Positions 25,460-33,318 of a stretch of 64,000 bases of DNA are shown here, piece by piece (position 1 is the first letter of the stretch; each line of letters opens with the position of its first letter). Under the pieces are notes generated by a model. It was not told where the DNA came from. It did not search any database and saw only the letters and a list, made by a program, of their open reading frames with translations. The DNA is from Granulicella sp. dw_53. Its GTDB lineage: Bacteria > Acidobacteriota > Terriglobia > Terriglobales > Acidobacteriaceae. Made by a program: the position numbers and the translations under genes. The stretch lies in NCBI RefSeq assembly GCF_018449545.1, contig NZ_JAAVUR010000012.1, forward strand, positions 124,001 to 188,000, given 5' to 3'.

Positions 25460-26278
25460 ATGGCCATTTCACAACCTAATACGAAAACGGCCTCGGAGCG
25501 GGAGGGATCGGAATGGATCGCGCTCTTTGCCTCGGAGCAGATATCCTCGACCCGGACACTAGCCGACCGTGTCTCCGAAGCACTGATGCGGAAGATCGTG
25601 GGCAAGGAACTGCCAGCCGGTGCTCAGCTTCCCTCGGAGCAGATGATGGCCGCCAGCTTCGGCGTCAGTCGAACGGTTGTGCGCGAGGCCATCTCTCGTC
25701 TGAAGTCCGAGGGCCTTATAGATACACGCCAAGGTCGCGGCGCGTTCGTAAGAACAGACCGAACGGACGTCCCTCTTCGGTTAGGAATCGATGCAACCAA
25801 TCCTCTACCTTCTTTGCTGCATATCCTCGAGTTACGGCTCGGACTCGACGCTGAAATAGCAGCTCTGGCAGCCGCACGCAGAACGCGGGATCAGATGGCC
25901 GCTATTCAACGCGCACTCAAGGCAATCGATCACGCCAGCGATGCAGGCGGTGACGCGGTCGCCGAGGACCTCGAGTTTCATCTCTCCATCGCACAGGCCA
26001 CGCAAAACCCTATGTTCTTCGAATTGATCCGCTTTCTTGGCGGCTCGTTTTACAGCGGTATCGCCGTAACCAGGGCAAACGAGCGCCGTATGGAAGAGCT
26101 TGCGAAAGAAACCCGCAGTGAACACAAGGCAATTGCACAAGCGGTCTCTAAACGCGATGCACATGCGGCTGCGGCTGCCGCACGTACTCATATCGAGAAT
26201 GCCTCGAAGCGCCTTCTCTCAGCCGACGCAGACTTTTGGCAAAACAAAGCTATTCAAGTTGTCTCAACCTCAAAATAA
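25460..26278 (+). CDS. GntR-family regulator, FadR (FCD) subfamily
   Basis: 272 residues, ATG 25460 with AAAGGA four bases upstream. N-terminal winged-helix domain from about residue 28 to 95 (LPSEQMMAASFGVSRTVVREAISRLKSEG shortened here; key residues are SRTVVREAI and the wing TRQGRGAFV). The C-terminal FCD helical domain (about 115-250) has the metal- or acid-binding residues in LEFHLSIAQAT (Asp/Glu-His) and SEHKAIAQAV (His). FCD regulators normally sense sugar acids or other carboxylates. An operator matching their consensus exactly is found at 18788-18800 in front of both transcription units of the island, so it most likely represses or activates them from there. It is the last gene of the rightward set. 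Confidence 0.9.
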   Translation: MAISQPNTKTASEREGSEWIALFASEQISSTRTLADRVSEALMRKIVGKELPAGAQLPSEQMMAASFGVSRTVVREAISRLKSEGLIDTRQGRGAFVRTDRTDVPLRLGIDATNPLPSLLHILELRLGLDAEIAALAAARRTRDQMAAIQRALKAIDHASDAGGDAVAEDLEFHLSIAQATQNPMFFELIRFLGGSFYSGIAVTRANERRMEELAKETRSEHKAIAQAVSKRDAHAAAAAARTHIENASKRLLSADADFWQNKAIQVVSTSK

Positions 26279-26732
26279 AATGCAGCTTGCTAGATCGTAG
26301 CCCTGCCGAGGCTCGCCTCTCCACCCCGCCCATCTTCAAATCTGGACGAGATTACTACAATAAGTGCGGTCGGTGGGTAGTTACGACGGATGAAGTGCAC
26401 AGCGTAATCTTCATGACAAAAAGGTGCAGTCGTGGAACGCCTTGCTCAAATCTCGAGCATCTCGCAATCTGTCGAAGCGGTCTGTAGCCGAAGCGTCTAG
26501 GTATCTCTCACAGGCCGCCGTCACTGACCGCTTAATACACAGTTCGTGGATCACCAGGTAATTCGGTATCGATGGCTGGTAGTTTTTGTCGGCTCATTGG
26601 TAGATATTTCCTCTCGTCTTTGCCGAAAGGATGTCGCCACAACTATAGGCAGCCACTGCACTTGAGGTTGCATCGTACTTCTTGAATCTGGCTAAACTTC
26701 TCGAATTCATTCTTTAGGAACAGATCAAATCT
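26279..26732. other. stretch without a supported gene
   Basis: Only short accidental frames are present. I see no RNA, repeat or clear terminator in it. Confidence 0.4.
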
Positions 26733-26981
26733 ATGCCGCTAAAGTACGTGCGAACTTCGCAAAATTCCAAAACACTCCTCCCCGAAATTGTCCGACTCGA
26801 CCGTCTTTTGACCCTCAACCAAAGAAATATCGAAGCCACAGAAGACGAGATTGAGCGGTGGACGGTGGGAAATCCCGTGACCGCGTCAGATAGAGTGCAG
26901 CTACGGGAGCTGAGACGGATACGGCTCGATCTGCTCGCGCGTCGCCAAGCTCTTCGAGACCGCGTAGAGGCAGCCGCATAA
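26733..26981 (+). CDS. small charged helical protein, unknown
   Basis: 82 residues, ATG 26733, with AGGA twelve bases upstream (poor spacing). The product is highly charged and predicted helical (LDRLLTLNQRNIEATEDEIE, then RVQLRELRRIRLDLLARRQALRD), with heptad-like leucines that suggest a coiled coil. There is no recognisable family and no signal peptide. The frame uses normal codons with no rare clusters and is followed directly by noncoding DNA. It could be a real small cytoplasmic protein or an accidental open frame; I favour the former only weakly because of its coherent composition. Confidence 0.4.
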   Translation: MPLKYVRTSQNSKTLLPEIVRLDRLLTLNQRNIEATEDEIERWTVGNPVTASDRVQLRELRRIRLDLLARRQALRDRVEAAA

Positions 26982-27103
26982 ACAAATAGGGGACGGCGGA
27001 TCTTAACGGACGCGACGAGGCAAAAGCGCGCCGCACAGTAGGTGTGTCCCAGGGTGTTGAGGCCGCAATCCTCTTGTGCTGGTTCGCCGTTGGGGACATC
27101 ATT

Positions 27104-27131
27104 AGGTCGGATTCGAGAGGTCGGATTCGAG
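27104..27131 (+). repeat. tandem direct repeat of AGGTCGGATTCGAG
   Basis: Two identical adjacent 14-bp units. They lie in the 417-base gap between 26981 and 27399, which holds no other supported feature apart from the terminator at 27349-27390. Confidence 0.6.
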
Positions 27132-27348
27132 CGATTCTCCCGGACCTGTATGACAAAGAATGTTTGTAGTGCCGTGACGCTTTCGAAGCTAGCGCTCCTT
27201 TCGCACTGCTTCTCCTGCTCTACATCTCCAATGGTTGTCGAAGAGAGCAGCAACGTATCCGTGATCCTTCGATCCACGGACCAGCTCTTGTGGGCGCCTC
27301 TAAAAGAAGGTGTTGCAAGGAAGATGGTCTTTCCAGTTGCGATCAATC

Positions 27349-27390
27349 AAAATGATCACCGGCAAACTAGCTTCTGCCAGTGACCATTTT
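27349..27390 (-). terminator. terminator of the first PEP-CTERM gene
   Basis: AAAATGATCACCGGCA (27349-27364) pairs with TGCCAGTGACCATTTT (27375-27390) at 14 of 16 positions. On the minus strand it lies 8 bases after the PEP-CTERM stop and ends in a T run, so it is a good intrinsic terminator. Confidence 0.8.
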
Positions 27391-27398
27391 GATCAGTG

Positions 27399-28079
27399 TT
27401 ATTTTGCTCCTCGAAAGCGACGCATCAAACCAATGACGCTAAACATTCCCGTCCCAAAGAGAGCCAATGAAGCAGGTTCGGGGACAGTAGAAATGGTTCC
27501 CGAGTAGTCGAGACCTTCATTCACGAGGTTCACTTGCTTTACATCGAATGTGAGTTCATTCAATCCTTCGGAGATACCCGAAAAGGAGAAGGTCAGAGGT
27601 GTAAGGCAGTTCGGCCCTGTGTCCGAGCAACTAGCATAACTATTATCCGCGCCCATGAGGCCGCCTGCCTGAAGGATCAGCACGTTATTCAGGAAGATGG
27701 AGACGGTGTCGTCTGCGAGAACGGTAAGGGTCCCCACTGTGGATGCATTTGTTCCAATAGCGTTAAACGAGGTGGTGTAGACGTAGTTGCCGTTTGGTAC
27801 AACGACGCTACCGGTGGGACCAGTACCCGAATTGAACGAAACGTAACTGGAACCGGGGAGGGCAGCGTGCCATGTGGACCCGGCGCTGATGTTGTAGGTG
27901 GCACCTGTCCCACTATTGACTGTTGAAGTGAGTGGAAGATAGGACGTAGCAGTGTTGTCAAAACCTGGATTGACCGCGGTCGTTCCATAGCTTCCAAGAG
28001 TGATGGTAGAGGCATTTGCTGAGACTAGGGCCGCGAAGGCGATTGTTATGGCGACAAACGTTTTATGAAACTGAATCAA
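27399..28079 (-). CDS. PEP-CTERM sorting-domain protein 1
   Basis: 226-residue exported protein. Start is TTG 28077-28079 with GGGAG six bases upstream; no ATG fits. It has a signal peptide of about 23 residues (ending LVSANA), a beta-rich Ser/Thr/Gly/Asn-rich body with a lectin-like or PA14-like strand pattern (DDTVSIFLNNVLI), and at the end the PEP-CTERM tag: VPEPASLALFGTGMFSVIG followed by LMRRFR. That tag is the recognition site of exosortase (EpsH/XrtA type), which cleaves the protein and links it to the envelope or to exopolysaccharide. A sigma-54-like promoter, TGGCCA-N6-TGCT, lies 48 bases upstream at 28127-28142, and a terminator follows it. No exosortase gene is in the window. Confidence 0.9.
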   Translation of the reverse strand: MIQFHKTFVAITIAFAALVSANASTITLGSYGTTAVNPGFDNTATSYLPLTSTVNSGTGATYNISAGSTWHAALPGSSYVSFNSGTGPTGSVVVPNGNYVYTTSFNAIGTNASTVGTLTVLADDTVSIFLNNVLILQAGGLMGADNSYASCSDTGPNCLTPLTFSFSGISEGLNELTFDVKQVNLVNEGLDYSGTISTVPEPASLALFGTGMFSVIGLMRRFRGAK

Positions 28080-28126
28080 GTGGTTCTCCCGGAATTCTTC
28101 TAAATACTTCCTACACAGTCTTTAGG

Positions 28127-28142
28127 AGCATTCCTATGGCCA
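28127..28142 (-). promoter_or_regulatory. sigma-54-like -24/-12 promoter of PEP-CTERM gene 1
   Basis: Minus strand TGGCCATAGGAATGCT: GG and GC are exactly ten bases apart, as in the consensus TGGCAC-N5-TTGCA. The start codon is 48 bases downstream. The same pattern precedes the second PEP-CTERM gene (61267-61282). Confidence 0.55.
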
Positions 28143-28413
28143 CTGAAAAGATTCTGACCGCCGTTAGTAGTCGTCTGGACCACCAAGGTTACGGGTTTCA
28201 GGATCAGAGTTGTATGCTTTTGAGTGCAGCATCTTGCAACTTAAAGTGGAAGTTTAATGCCAATATTGTACCGGCGTGTTCCACTACAGATTTAGCAAAT
28301 CGATGAATGAACCGCTAGGATTGAATCCAACAATAAGCCGCAAAAACATCACATTGAGGCTGATTCGCAATGACCTCTTCATCGGCTAAGACACTGATGA
28401 TGTTGACAATACC
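28143..28413. other. stretch without a gene ahead of the riboswitch
   Basis: No supported frame. Near its right end are two TTGACA hexamers (28403-28408 and 28414-28419); the second, with the AT-rich TGCTAAAT around 28437-28444, could be the promoter of the riboswitch transcript. Confidence 0.4.
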
Positions 28414-28461
28414 TTGACACCTTAAGACTTGCAATGTGCTAAATTGCATTAGAGTAAATAA

Positions 28462-28633
28462 CATCTTGGGTGCCCGCGAGGGCATAAAAGGGAAGCCGGT
28501 GAGAGTCCGGCGTGGTCCCGCCACTGTAATCAGGAACAATGACTTTCCATTGGCCACTCGGTTTTGCACCGGGGAAGGCGGAAAGTCAGGAGTTTGGCAA
28601 CATCGACTCCGCCTGTAAATCAGGAGACCTACC
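28462..28633 (+). promoter_or_regulatory. cobalamin (vitamin B12) riboswitch
   Basis: The full conserved core is readable: GGTGCCCGCGAGGGC then AAAAGGGAA, the P4-like hairpin GCCGGTGAGAGTCCGGC (28495-28511), the tract GTGGTCCCGCCACTGTAA containing the invariant B12 box GCCACTG (28520-28526), a long variable arm, and the closing GGAGACCTACC (about 28623-28632). Order and spacing are those of the cobalamin family. The 3' end merges into AGGATGAATTTGTG, the ribosome-binding site and start of the receptor gene, so control is probably by hiding that site when adenosylcobalamin or another corrinoid is bound. Confidence 0.93.
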
Positions 28634-28645
28634 CAGGATGAATTT

Positions 28646-31600
28646 GTGAAACTTCTCCGCGCGGAAACGGGAAGCGATCGCTCATTGGTCCTTGAGCTTT
28701 TGTGCCTCTTTCCCGCTATTCAGGATTGTGAGGCGCATTTGTTCCGACCGAGTTTGAATTCTCCACCCAGCACTGTTTACGTTTCTCTTCTATCGATCGT
28801 ATTTCTTTTTCTTGTAGCAATGCCCTTGTGGGCAGCGACGGGCGGTAGCATCTCCGGCGTGGTCGCAGATCAGAGCGGTGCTATGGTTCCGGGGGCAACC
28901 CTGAAACTGGTCAATACTGCCCAGCGGACGACGTATCAAACGACCTCTGACAGACAGGGCTTCTATTCCTTTCCCAATCTTGCAGTCGGCCACTACGACC
29001 TCACTATCGAAGCCAACGGGTTCACGCCGCAGCGGAAGACAAATTTAACGGTAGACACTGCCTCGGCGATCCGAGTGGATGTCAGTCTCTCCATCGGTTC
29101 GCGATCGGATACAGTGACAGTCACGAGCGAGACCGGAGTGCAGGTCGAGACAGCGGCGACCAACCTGGGCGAGGTGGTGTCGGGTGCCCAGATGACAGCG
29201 CTTCCGTTGAATGGACGAAGCTATACCGACCTGCTGGCGATTCAGCCGGGAGTGGCTCCCATCTCGACGTTGTTGTCCAACTCCGTCATCATGGCGGGCG
29301 TTACAGGCAGTATCAATCCATCCGGCGATCTGAATCCTGGCAATCTTTCCATCAACGGTCAACGCGAGTCAGCCAACGGGTTTTTGGTGAACGGAATCGA
29401 TGTCCAGGAGCACATGAATGGCGGTACCTCGATCATCCCGGATCTTGATTCGATCGAGCAGTTCAGGGTTTTGACGACGAACTTCGATCCTGAGTATGGC
29501 AACTATAACGGCGGAATCGTTACTGTCATCAGCAAATCGGGAACCAGTCAATTACACGGTAGAGCGTTCGAGTTCTTCCGCAATACAAATCTGGACGCAC
29601 GGGGATACTTTGATCCAACGCGCTCGGCCTTTGAGCAGAACCAGTTTGGGGGTGCTATCGGCGGACCGATCAAGAGCGACAAGCTGTTTTTCTTCACTGA
29701 CTATCAGGGAACGCGCACGACTCAAGGTGTTTCGACGGGGAATATTTCAGTACCGACGGTCGCGCAGCGTAGCGGCAACTTTGTCTATCCAAGCACTCAA
29801 TCGAGCATGCTTACCGGGAACGTGAGCGGTCCCTACCTGGCATCCCTCTTGACACAGCAGCTTGGCTACGCGGTTACGGCGGGAGAGGCATATTCTGCGG
29901 TTTTTCCGAACGGAGTCATCCCCCAACGCGCCTGGTCCGCGCCTGCAAAAAATCTGCTGCAATATATCCCTTCTCCTAATTCCGGTTCGGATCAATTTTC
30001 TACGTCTGCTTTTTCGCAGACGGTTCGCGATGATAAGGGATCAGTACGCATCGATCTCAATAGCAGGCTCGGCCAGTTATCCGGCTATTATTTTCTCGAC
30101 GATTACCGGCTGGATAACCCCTACCCTGGTTCTGTGGCCGGAGCGAGTATTCCCGGCTTCGATGCGTTGACGATCGGACGGGCGCAACTCTTCTCGCTTG
30201 GAGATACGAAGGTCATTGGCGCAAATATCGTCAATGAATTTCATGTGGGCTATCTCCGCAATGCGAACATTATCGGTCAACCGAAGGGCGGCCTCGGTGT
30301 CAGTCTGGCGTCGCAAGGGTTTTCATCGGCGGATGACTCTGGAATCTTCGTTCAGGCGCCCCAGTTCGAGGGAGTAGAGAACATCACCTTCCCGACCTTT
30401 GTCATGGGAGTGCCGATCACCAATCTAACCCAGGTGAACAATACCTGGTACGTGAGCGATGGAATCTCCAAAGCGATGGGCTCGCACACGTTGAAATTCG
30501 GGGCCCAGTTCCATGCGGATCAGGTGAACAACCATCCGAATGCTACCTTCAACGGAACCTTCAACATCAACGGCACCGAGACCGGGAATCCATACGCGGA
30601 CTTTCTGTTGGGTACTCCGAGCAACTACACACAATCCTCTGGTCAGCCGTTCTATCTTCGGAATCACTATTTCGGCACGTATGCACAGGACAGTTGGCGC
30701 GCGCGAAAGGACCTGACAATCAATGTCGGCCTTCGTTGGGACCTCATTATGCCTTGGTGGGAGAAGTTCAACCAGCTCCAGACCTATATACCCGGGGCAC
30801 AGTCGACCCTCTATCCGGGAGCGCCTTCAGGATTGGTTGTTGCCGGCGATCCCGGCGTACCGAAGACACTCGCGCCTACCGACTACAAGAACTTTGCGCC
30901 CAGAGTCGGCTTGGCTTATTCACCCCGGTTTGAACAGGGAATCTGGAGCAGAATCTTCGGAAGCAACGGACAAAGCAGCATCCGAGCGAGCTACGGCCTC
31001 TTCTATACTGCGTTTCAGGGTTTGTCGGCGGGCATCATGTACGCTGTTCCTCCCTTCGGCTTTAACTATCTCAGTCCCGGGCCACCGCTGCTGGCCAAGC
31101 CGTTCATAACTGCTGCGACGGGCGTCGACAACGGGCAGCGGTTTCCGTTCCCCTTTCCGTCGCACAACGTCTCCGCCTCGAATCCTGATACCTCGGTCAA
31201 TTGGTCCAACTTCCTTCCTCTTGCGGCTGACCCGTTCTTCAACCATAACAATCGCCCGGCCTACACCAGCAACTATATGTTTTCGATCCAGCGGCAGATT
31301 ACGGGAGACACTCTATTGACCGTAAGCTACGTAGGAAACCAGGGACACCGCATCCTTGCACTTGTTTCGGTTAATCCCGGTAATCCGGCACTCTGTTTGA
31401 GCCTTCCCGGCTGCGGTCCCTTCGGAGAGGACTCGCCGTATACAAACGGTGCGGGAGAAACGATCCAGGGAACCCGCTTCGGTCAAGGATCGAACTACGG
31501 AGAGAATACCTCGGATAGCTCCATCGCCAATTCAAACTACAACGCTCTCGAAATCACTCTTCGCTATCAGCACCATAGATCGCAATTCCTGTTGAGCTAC

Positions 31601-32248
31601 ACGTATGCGAAGTCGATCGATCAGGGATCGAATCTCGGCGAGCAACTGAATTCGATCGATCCGCGCCAGAGCCGTACTATCTCAGCCTGGGATATGAAGC
31701 ATGCTTTTGTCGGAAGCTACACGCTGGCACTTCCCGTTGCCAAGCTCTTGCATAAGAGTGACCGCCTTACAGACCAATGGAGTCTCTCCGGAACAACCCG
31801 CTTCACCACCGGTTTTCCTGTAACGCTGTTCGATAACACGGACAACTCGCTGCTCGGAACTTTAGGCAATGGAGCGAACAATTATCTGCTCGATACTCCG
31901 CAGTACCTGCCAGGGGCGCTCAAGATCAATACCAACGGCCGCAATGGCCGCCCGGCATTCAATACCGCGCTGTTTCCTGAAGAGAATCTCGGTCAGCTTG
32001 GAAACGCGAAACGCCGAATCTTTTATGGTCCTGGGATTGAGAACTTTGACATGACCCTTCAAAAGGGCCTGCGGCTGTCGGACGCCAGATCGCTTGAGTT
32101 CCGCGCGGAGGCGTTCAACGTCTTCAATCATGCGCAGTTCTATGGGCCCGCGGCGGTGGACGGACAGAGAGGGGATCCCAGCTTTGGGCAGATCGAAAGC
32201 GCGGCGGCGCCTCGCCTCATACAACTCGCAGCAAAATTTGCATTCTAA
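28646..32248 (+). CDS. Oar-like TonB-dependent receptor 3 under a B12 riboswitch
   Basis: 1200-residue outer-membrane receptor. GTG 28646 follows AGGA at the very end of the cobalamin riboswitch; the first ~43 residues are atypical, and the true hydrophobic signal (VSLLSIVFLFLVAMPLWAA) ends near residue 64, so an internal TTG start is possible. Then come the regulatory-like beta domain (GSISGVVADQSGAMVPGATL), plug (TALPLNGRSYTDLLAIQPGV, NGFLVNGIDVQEHMNGGTS, TTNFDPEYGNYNGGIV), and the barrel ending KFAF. It is much longer than BtuB (~600 residues) and belongs to a different receptor class, yet is placed exactly where BtuB would be expected. Probable role: uptake of cobalamin, a corrinoid, or a bound form of it (inference). 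Confidence 0.88.
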   Translation: MKLLRAETGSDRSLVLELLCLFPAIQDCEAHLFRPSLNSPPSTVYVSLLSIVFLFLVAMPLWAATGGSISGVVADQSGAMVPGATLKLVNTAQRTTYQTTSDRQGFYSFPNLAVGHYDLTIEANGFTPQRKTNLTVDTASAIRVDVSLSIGSRSDTVTVTSETGVQVETAATNLGEVVSGAQMTALPLNGRSYTDLLAIQPGVAPISTLLSNSVIMAGVTGSINPSGDLNPGNLSINGQRESANGFLVNGIDVQEHMNGGTSIIPDLDSIEQFRVLTTNFDPEYGNYNGGIVTVISKSGTSQLHGRAFEFFRNTNLDARGYFDPTRSAFEQNQFGGAIGGPIKSDKLFFFTDYQGTRTTQGVSTGNISVPTVAQRSGNFVYPSTQSSMLTGNVSGPYLASLLTQQLGYAVTAGEAYSAVFPNGVIPQRAWSAPAKNLLQYIPSPNSGSDQFSTSAFSQTVRDDKGSVRIDLNSRLGQLSGYYFLDDYRLDNPYPGSVAGASIPGFDALTIGRAQLFSLGDTKVIGANIVNEFHVGYLRNANIIGQPKGGLGVSLASQGFSSADDSGIFVQAPQFEGVENITFPTFVMGVPITNLTQVNNTWYVSDGISKAMGSHTLKFGAQFHADQVNNHPNATFNGTFNINGTETGNPYADFLLGTPSNYTQSSGQPFYLRNHYFGTYAQDSWRARKDLTINVGLRWDLIMPWWEKFNQLQTYIPGAQSTLYPGAPSGLVVAGDPGVPKTLAPTDYKNFAPRVGLAYSPRFEQGIWSRIFGSNGQSSIRASYGLFYTAFQGLSAGIMYAVPPFGFNYLSPGPPLLAKPFITAATGVDNGQRFPFPFPSHNVSASNPDTSVNWSNFLPLAADPFFNHNNRPAYTSNYMFSIQRQITGDTLLTVSYVGNQGHRILALVSVNPGNPALCLSLPGCGPFGEDSPYTNGAGETIQGTRFGQGSNYGENTSDSSIANSNYNALEITLRYQHHRSQFLLSYTYAKSIDQGSNLGEQLNSIDPRQSRTISAWDMKHAFVGSYTLALPVAKLLHKSDRLTDQWSLSGTTRFTTGFPVTLFDNTDNSLLGTLGNGANNYLLDTPQYLPGALKINTNGRNGRPAFNTALFPEENLGQLGNAKRRIFYGPGIENFDMTLQKGLRLSDARSLEFRAEAFNVFNHAQFYGPAAVDGQRGDPSFGQIESAAAPRLIQLAAKFAF

Positions 32249-32332
32249 GTGCCATCATCGCATCAAATTACGCGGGACTTTGGTAGAGGCCACGACCATG
32301 ACAAACAATCAAATGCTCTCATTCGACAACCA

Positions 32333-32812
32333 ATGAAGAAATCCTCGAAACGCAGCGCCGGTTTGCTCATGTATCGAAAGCGCCAAGGCGAGGTCGAAGT
32401 CTTCCTCGTTCACCCCGGCGGTCCGTTCTGGGCTAGGAAGGACCAAGGCGCTTGGACAATCCCCAAGGGGGAGTATGAGAATGACGAGGAGCCACTCGCG
32501 GCGGCACAACGGGAGTTCCTCGAAGAGACAGGGTTCATAGCAACCGGCAGTTTCATCGAGCTAGGTTCAATTCGACAGAAGAGCGGAAAGGTAGTCATCG
32601 CCTGGGCCGTTGAAGGAGACTGCGACCCTACTCAACTCAAGAGCAACATCTGCGAAATTGAATGGCCACCCAAGTCCGGTAAGCGACTGGAGATTCCGGA
32701 GATCGATCGGGGCTCCTGGTTCTCATCGCGCAATGCCAGAACGCACATACGATCCGAGCAAATTCCACTCTTGGAAGCGTTGGAGTCCTGGATCGCTGCA
32801 CGCAACATATAA
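32333..32812 (+). CDS. NUDIX hydrolase
   Basis: 159-residue cytoplasmic hydrolase of nucleoside-diphosphate-linked substrates. The complete NUDIX box GX5EX7REUXEEXGU is present: GEYENDEEPLAAAQREFLEE then TGF. The preceding VHPGGPFWARKDQGAWTIPK is typical of a subfamily of predicted NTP pyrophosphohydrolases. ATG 32333 (MKKSSKRSAGLLMYRKR) is chosen because the fold begins there; a GTG at 32249, overlapping the receptor's end region, would add 28 unlikely residues. No good ribosome-binding site is seen. It follows receptor 3 by 84 bases and may be read through from it. Substrate unknown; no sequence feature links it to cobalamin. Confidence 0.85.
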   Translation: MKKSSKRSAGLLMYRKRQGEVEVFLVHPGGPFWARKDQGAWTIPKGEYENDEEPLAAAQREFLEETGFIATGSFIELGSIRQKSGKVVIAWAVEGDCDPTQLKSNICEIEWPPKSGKRLEIPEIDRGSWFSSRNARTHIRSEQIPLLEALESWIAARNI

Positions 32813-33318
32813 AAACCTGCATCATCTTCGCTGCTCTGGAACGTCACAAATCCAGAGGGTGAGAGCGCACAGACAAACACGAGCAGTCCGAATATGCCTG
32901 CGGTAACACACTGCGCTGATGCCAACTTACGCAGCGGCGTGACTATCGATACCTGCCGCAGACGTGCTCATACCCCAAAATATATTCCTGCATCGGTATA
33001 CGGTACCGGCAGCAACATCCGTATCGTCTACTTCGAGCTCACATCTTCAGAAGAGTTTAGTTCGTTTTGATGAACGTTCTGTAAATTCAGTGTGTCAACG
33101 CAATCGCACACCCGTGTTCGGAGACGAAAGAGACCAGTCTCAGCTGACTGATTTCGTAGAAGATGCGCGTCGACGACGTGTTAAGACCTCTAAGCACAAG
33201 GAAACCCCTAGCGGAGAGGTGGCGGCTGACCAATACTCGCCTCAACCAGGACTGCAAGTGGATATCGCTCTCGCATACATGAGAGATCCACGCCTTGTGT
33301 TGCTTAGAGGAGAACTTC
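32813..33318. other. stretch without a gene upstream of receptor 4
   Basis: No supported frame. The near-palindromic GGTATACGGTACCGG around 32996-33010 is the only structure noticed. The ribosome-binding site GAGGAG of receptor 4 is at its right end (33307-33312). Confidence 0.4.

Noticed and set aside
26714..27346. 210-codon minus-strand frame
   Set aside because: Arg/Ser-rich without motif, overlaps the terminator of the PEP-CTERM gene and a more coherent small plus-strand frame.
32632..32925. Minus-strand frame with a signal-like start overlapping the NUDIX gene
   Set aside because: Two thirds of it are the complement of the NUDIX coding region and no ribosome-binding site is present.
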